A DNA stretch of 64,000 bases from Dysgonomonas gadei ATCC BAA-286 (GTDB lineage: Bacteria; Bacteroidota; Bacteroidia; Bacteroidales; Dysgonomonadaceae). How positions within the stretch are numbered: position 1 is the stretch's first letter; each line of letters opens with the position of its first letter. The notes beneath the pieces were generated by a model. The model saw only the letters and a list, made by a program, of their open reading frames with translations. It did not search any database and was not told the DNA's origin. Position numbers and translations under genes: made by a program. Positions 61,313 to 64,000 of the stretch are shown in pieces. The DNA lies in assembly GCF_000213555.1 (NCBI RefSeq), contig NZ_GL891980.1, forward strand, positions 496,001 through 560,000, given 5' to 3'.

Positions 61313-63241
61313 ATGCTGAAAAAACTAATAATCACAGGGCTTTTCCTTTCCAGTACATTTATCGTATTCGGACAGTCCGGTCGTAAAGAATTGTCGGCAC
61401 GTGATACAATAACCGATAGGTCGATAATATATCCGGCAGACATGGAACGCAACTACGATGAACTGCTAAAAAACTGGAGTAATAATGTAAAATATGGTGA
61501 TGATTGCCGTTCGAATGACGACAGTGCCGTATTGTTCAATGATTCTGTTTATATACACAGGTTATATTCTTTACCGACTAAGATGGAGCTGGTATTTAAC
61601 CCCGTTGTGCGCGACTATATAGAAATGTATGCAGGTCGTCGCCGCAATCAGGTCAGCTATATGCTGGGGCAGGGTAAATACTACTTCCCTCTCTTCGAAC
61701 AAGCATTGGACAAAGAAGGCTTACCTCTGGAACTTAAATACCTTCCGGTAATCGAATCAGCCCTTAACCCGATCGCTCGCTCCAGAGTCGGTGCTACAGG
61801 TTTATGGCAATTCATGGCCCCTACAGGTAAGATGTACGACCTGGAGATAAACAGCCTTGTAGACGAACGCCGCGACCCTCTTAAATCGACAGATGCAGCA
61901 GCCAGATATCTGAAAGACTTATATGGAATCTATGGAGACTGGAATCTGGTAATTGCAGCCTACAACTGTGGTCCGGGTAATGTAAACAAAGCAATCCGCC
62001 GTAGTGGAGGACAAACCGATTACTGGGCTATCTATCCCTATCTGCCACGGGAGACGAGAGGCTATGTTCCGGCTTTTATAGCAGCTACATATATAATGAA
62101 TTATTACGACGAGCATAATATCTGCCCTGCCGAATGTAAAAATCCGGCTTCGATAGATTCTCTGATGATTGACAAGAATGTTCATTTCCAACAGATAGCA
62201 GACAACCTGAACGTATCGGTAGATGATTTACGTCAATTCAACCCTCAGTTTAAGAGTGACATCATACCGGGCGATTACAAACACTATTCTTTGAACCTTC
62301 CTATCGATAAACTTTCCTTATTTCTGGATAAGAAAGATGATATCTATACATATAAAGCTGACCAGTATCTGACTCACCGTAAAGTAGCAGGTGTTGACGC
62401 AGTGGGCGGTAACAGAGCTGCCGGCAACGCAATCACATACAGGGTAAAAAGAGGAGATACATTAGCACGCCTGGCCAGCCGGTATGGAGTTACATCCAGC
62501 CAGATAAAACAATGGAACAATCTTGCTTCAAACAAATTAACAGTAGGCAGACGCCTGAAAATTTATAAGCCGGAAGAACCATCCTCAGAAGAACTACTGG
62601 CATCAAGCAATACATCATCCGACACCACAGTCGTTTCTGTATCAGGCTTAACCAGAACTGTTTCCATCCCGAAAGAAACCACTACTTATTATAAGATACG
62701 TAAAGGCGATACATGGGCAGGCATAGCAAAAAAGAACGGAGTATCAGTCACCGAACTAAAAGGCTGGAACCGCTCAAACAAACTAATTGCCGGAAAACAA
62801 CTAAAAATACAGAAGATAGAATATGTAGAAATTCAAGAAGCGGTGAAACTTCCTGAACCGGAACTACCAACAGTAATCATTGATTCAACCTACACTGCGG
62901 ATTTGATTGACGGTTATTTAAAGAAAATTGTGCGCGACGAATCCACACTACCTCGCGTCAGAATATCTACGACCGACTCTGACGATTCGGACAGAAAAAA
63001 TGCTGATGATTCAAAAATAATTTATCACAAAGTAAAAATAGGGGAAACCATCACTCAAATTGCAGCCCGTTACAATGTCACTAAAAAAGACATCATAACA
63101 TGGAACAAGCTATCATCCAATATGGCAAAGGTAGGACAACGCCTATTGATACTTCTTCCCGAACAGAATAACAGCGTTCAAACCAGTGATGGAACGCAAG
63201 CCAATACAGAAAATAAATCACTTACTGCAACGAATATGTAA
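61313..63241 (+). CDS. Lytic transglycosylase (MltD-type) with three LysM domains
   Basis: A 642-residue envelope enzyme that cleaves peptidoglycan glycan strands. I chose the ATG at 61313 because it gives a clean signal peptide (MLKKLIITGLFLSSTFIVFG); a GTG at 61280 would precede it by 11 residues. The SLT catalytic domain (about 130-260) has PVIESALNPIARS with the catalytic Glu, VGATGLWQFMAPTGKMY, and AYNCGPGNVNKAIR. Three LysM peptidoglycan-binding repeats follow at about 375, 460 and 570 (TYRVKRGDTLARLA, YYKIRKGDTWAGIA, YHKVKIGETITQIA). Part of the parAB cluster. Confidence 0.94.
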   Translation: MLKKLIITGLFLSSTFIVFGQSGRKELSARDTITDRSIIYPADMERNYDELLKNWSNNVKYGDDCRSNDDSAVLFNDSVYIHRLYSLPTKMELVFNPVVRDYIEMYAGRRRNQVSYMLGQGKYYFPLFEQALDKEGLPLELKYLPVIESALNPIARSRVGATGLWQFMAPTGKMYDLEINSLVDERRDPLKSTDAAARYLKDLYGIYGDWNLVIAAYNCGPGNVNKAIRRSGGQTDYWAIYPYLPRETRGYVPAFIAATYIMNYYDEHNICPAECKNPASIDSLMIDKNVHFQQIADNLNVSVDDLRQFNPQFKSDIIPGDYKHYSLNLPIDKLSLFLDKKDDIYTYKADQYLTHRKVAGVDAVGGNRAAGNAITYRVKRGDTLARLASRYGVTSSQIKQWNNLASNKLTVGRRLKIYKPEEPSSEELLASSNTSSDTTVVSVSGLTRTVSIPKETTTYYKIRKGDTWAGIAKKNGVSVTELKGWNRSNKLIAGKQLKIQKIEYVEIQEAVKLPEPELPTVIIDSTYTADLIDGYLKKIVRDESTLPRVRISTTDSDDSDRKNADDSKIIYHKVKIGETITQIAARYNVTKKDIITWNKLSSNMAKVGQRLLILLPEQNNSVQTSDGTQANTENKSLTATNM

Positions 63242-63266
63242 GTAATTATAAAATAATCTAATGGTT

Positions 63267-63314
63267 AAATCAATTTTTATTATGATGCGAATAGCTCTTA
63301 ATTAAAATTGATTT
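63267..63314 (+). terminator. AT-rich hairpin between the transglycosylase gene and the RelA/SpoT gene
   Basis: AAATCAATTTT (63267-63277) and AAAATTGATTT (63304-63314) form an 11-bp stem with a long loop, then TACTATTTTTG, which overlaps the downstream promoter. It could be a weak terminator. Confidence 0.45.
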
Positions 63315-63317
63315 TAC

Positions 63318-63325
63318 TATTTTTG
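63318..63325 (+). promoter_or_regulatory. -7 box of the RelA/SpoT gene
   Basis: TATTTTTG, 18 bp before the ATG at 63344. Confidence 0.55.
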
Positions 63326-63343
63326 TTTCCTTACTCAAAACTT

Positions 63344-64000
63344 ATGGCAAAAGAGGATACGCATACTCAGGATGATATTTTAATCGAGCAGGAATTTAAT
63401 GCTCTTATCGACGATTACCTAAAGACTAACCATAGGCGTAAAGTCGAAATTATAACAAAAGCTTTTCTTTTCGCAAAGGAAGCCCATAAGGGTGCGCGTC
63501 GTCGTTCTGGAGAGCCTTATATACTACATCCTATTTCTGTAGCCCGTATTGTCTGTGGTGAGATCGGACTTGGATCAACATCCATCTGCGCAGCATTGCT
63601 GCACGATGTAGTGGAAGATACGGAATACACGGTCGAAGACATGAAAGTGCTCTTTGGAGATAAAATAGCGCAGATCGTAGACGGACTCACTAAAATATCG
63701 AGCGGCATGTTCGGAGAGAATGTATCAGCTCAGGCCGAAAACTTCCGCAAGCTATTGCTCACCATGTCGGATGATATACGTGTGATACTGGTCAAAATAG
63801 CAGACCGCCTTCATAATATGCGCACATTGGGCTCCATGGCTCCTGCCAAACAGTATAAGATTGCAGGAGAGACAATGTATATATACGCTCCACTGGCCCA
63901 TCGTTTGGGCCTGTTCGCTATAAAGACAGAACTGGAAGAGCTCAGTTTCAAATGGGAAAACCCCGAGGTATATAAGGATATCCAATATAAACTACAGGCA
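63344..64000 (+). CDS. RelA/SpoT family (p)ppGpp synthetase/hydrolase, N-terminal part (3' truncated by the window)
   Basis: 219 codons from the ATG at 63344 run without a stop to the window end. The N-terminal HD hydrolase domain is visible: YILHPISVARIVC (first His), AALLHDVVEDTEYT (His-Asp) and ILVKIADRLHNMRTL (Asp and following). This arrangement is that of active SpoT-type hydrolase domains rather than the inactivated RelA type, so the protein probably both makes and degrades (p)ppGpp and controls the stringent response. The synthetase, TGS and ACT domains lie beyond the window. The gene is in the conserved parA-parB-DUF5683-MltD neighbourhood. Confidence 0.93.
   Translation, partial: MAKEDTHTQDDILIEQEFNALIDDYLKTNHRRKVEIITKAFLFAKEAHKGARRRSGEPYILHPISVARIVCGEIGLGSTSICAALLHDVVEDTEYTVEDMKVLFGDKIAQIVDGLTKISSGMFGENVSAQAENFRKLLLTMSDDIRVILVKIADRLHNMRTLGSMAPAKQYKIAGETMYIYAPLAHRLGLFAIKTELEELSFKWENPEVYKDIQYKLQA

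Noticed and set aside
1..64000. tRNA, rRNA and CRISPR arrays
   Set aside because: No tRNA T-loop (GGTTCGAATCC-like) with acceptor pairing was seen in the longer gaps, no rRNA-like conserved stretch, and no regularly spaced identical repeats; the dispersed repeats here are long, few and unevenly spaced.

Overview
The window is chromosomal DNA of a Bacteroidota bacterium, most likely order Bacteroidales and plausibly a Dysgonomonas-like member. The evidence is the AT-rich composition, weak Shine-Dalgarno sequences, many promoters with the Bacteroidota -7 box TAnnTTTG (several with a -33 TTTG about 19 bp upstream), and family-specific genes (DUF4270, DUF4834, DUF4199, DUF5683, the short glycogen/starch synthase, a carboxypeptidase-regulatory-like TonB receptor). 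The lineage is inferred from gene content, not from a search. I saw no rRNA, tRNA, CRISPR array or intact transposase.

Layout. 1-3.1 kb: the end of a secreted beta-helix protein, a secreted EEP-family phosphodiesterase/nuclease, a GT14-like glycosyltransferase and a convergent MarR regulator. 3.2-4.4 kb: ribosomal operon rpsF-rpsR-rplI. 4.4-6.1 kb: an accessory pocket with a small lipoprotein, an overlooked 58-residue double-glycine-leader peptide and the first copy of a dispersed repeat. 6.1-9.4 kb: oxidative pentose phosphate genes gnd-zwf-pgl. 9.4-11.7 kb: a GH3-type adenylating enzyme with a Crp/Fnr regulator. 11.9-19.9 kb: tig, clpP, clpX, recQ, coaD and an S41 protease. 20-27 kb: a glycosyltransferase, small membrane proteins, mntP, a nitroreductase, a GT2, DUF4199 and lon. 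27-33.5 kb: trmN6, a MATE exporter, panD-panC, the short starch synthase and a DUF4270 lipoprotein. 33.1-36.1 kb: a His-rich membrane-anchored protein with a TonB receptor. 36-44 kb: a LysE exporter, a DUF6056-like protein, an oxidoreductase, an MFS transporter and Uup. 44.3-48.4 kb: a segment with an unknown membrane protein, lrgA-lrgB, a DUF59 protein, lpxH and radC, bracketed by long inverted repeats. 48.9-58.7 kb: efp, an M3 peptidase, a second lipoprotein of the 4.5-kb family, DUF805, YhcH, glgB, manA, hemH and a GT4. 58.8-64 kb: parA-parB-DUF5683-LysM transglycosylase and the start of a RelA/SpoT gene.

Most genes are housekeeping. The unusual material lies between genes. (i) At 5,112-5,288 there is a short gene for a bacteriocin-type GG-leader peptide with an Ala/Gly-rich core. 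(ii) A dispersed repeat family (four large copies) begins with a boxA-like GCTCTTTGACA and contains the motif GTTACCTTTGTTACC. Every large copy lies directly upstream of a gene and points toward it. Two inverted copies share a 137-bp stretch I read as identical and bracket a 4.1-kb segment that could invert. (iii) A palindromic element of about 520 bp, visibly richer in GC, is nested inside one repeat copy, and a 223-bp MITE-like palindrome lies at 22.8 kb. (iv) An intrinsic terminator lies between a predicted promoter and clpP. All calls come from reading the sequence and from general family knowledge; nothing was searched or folded computationally.
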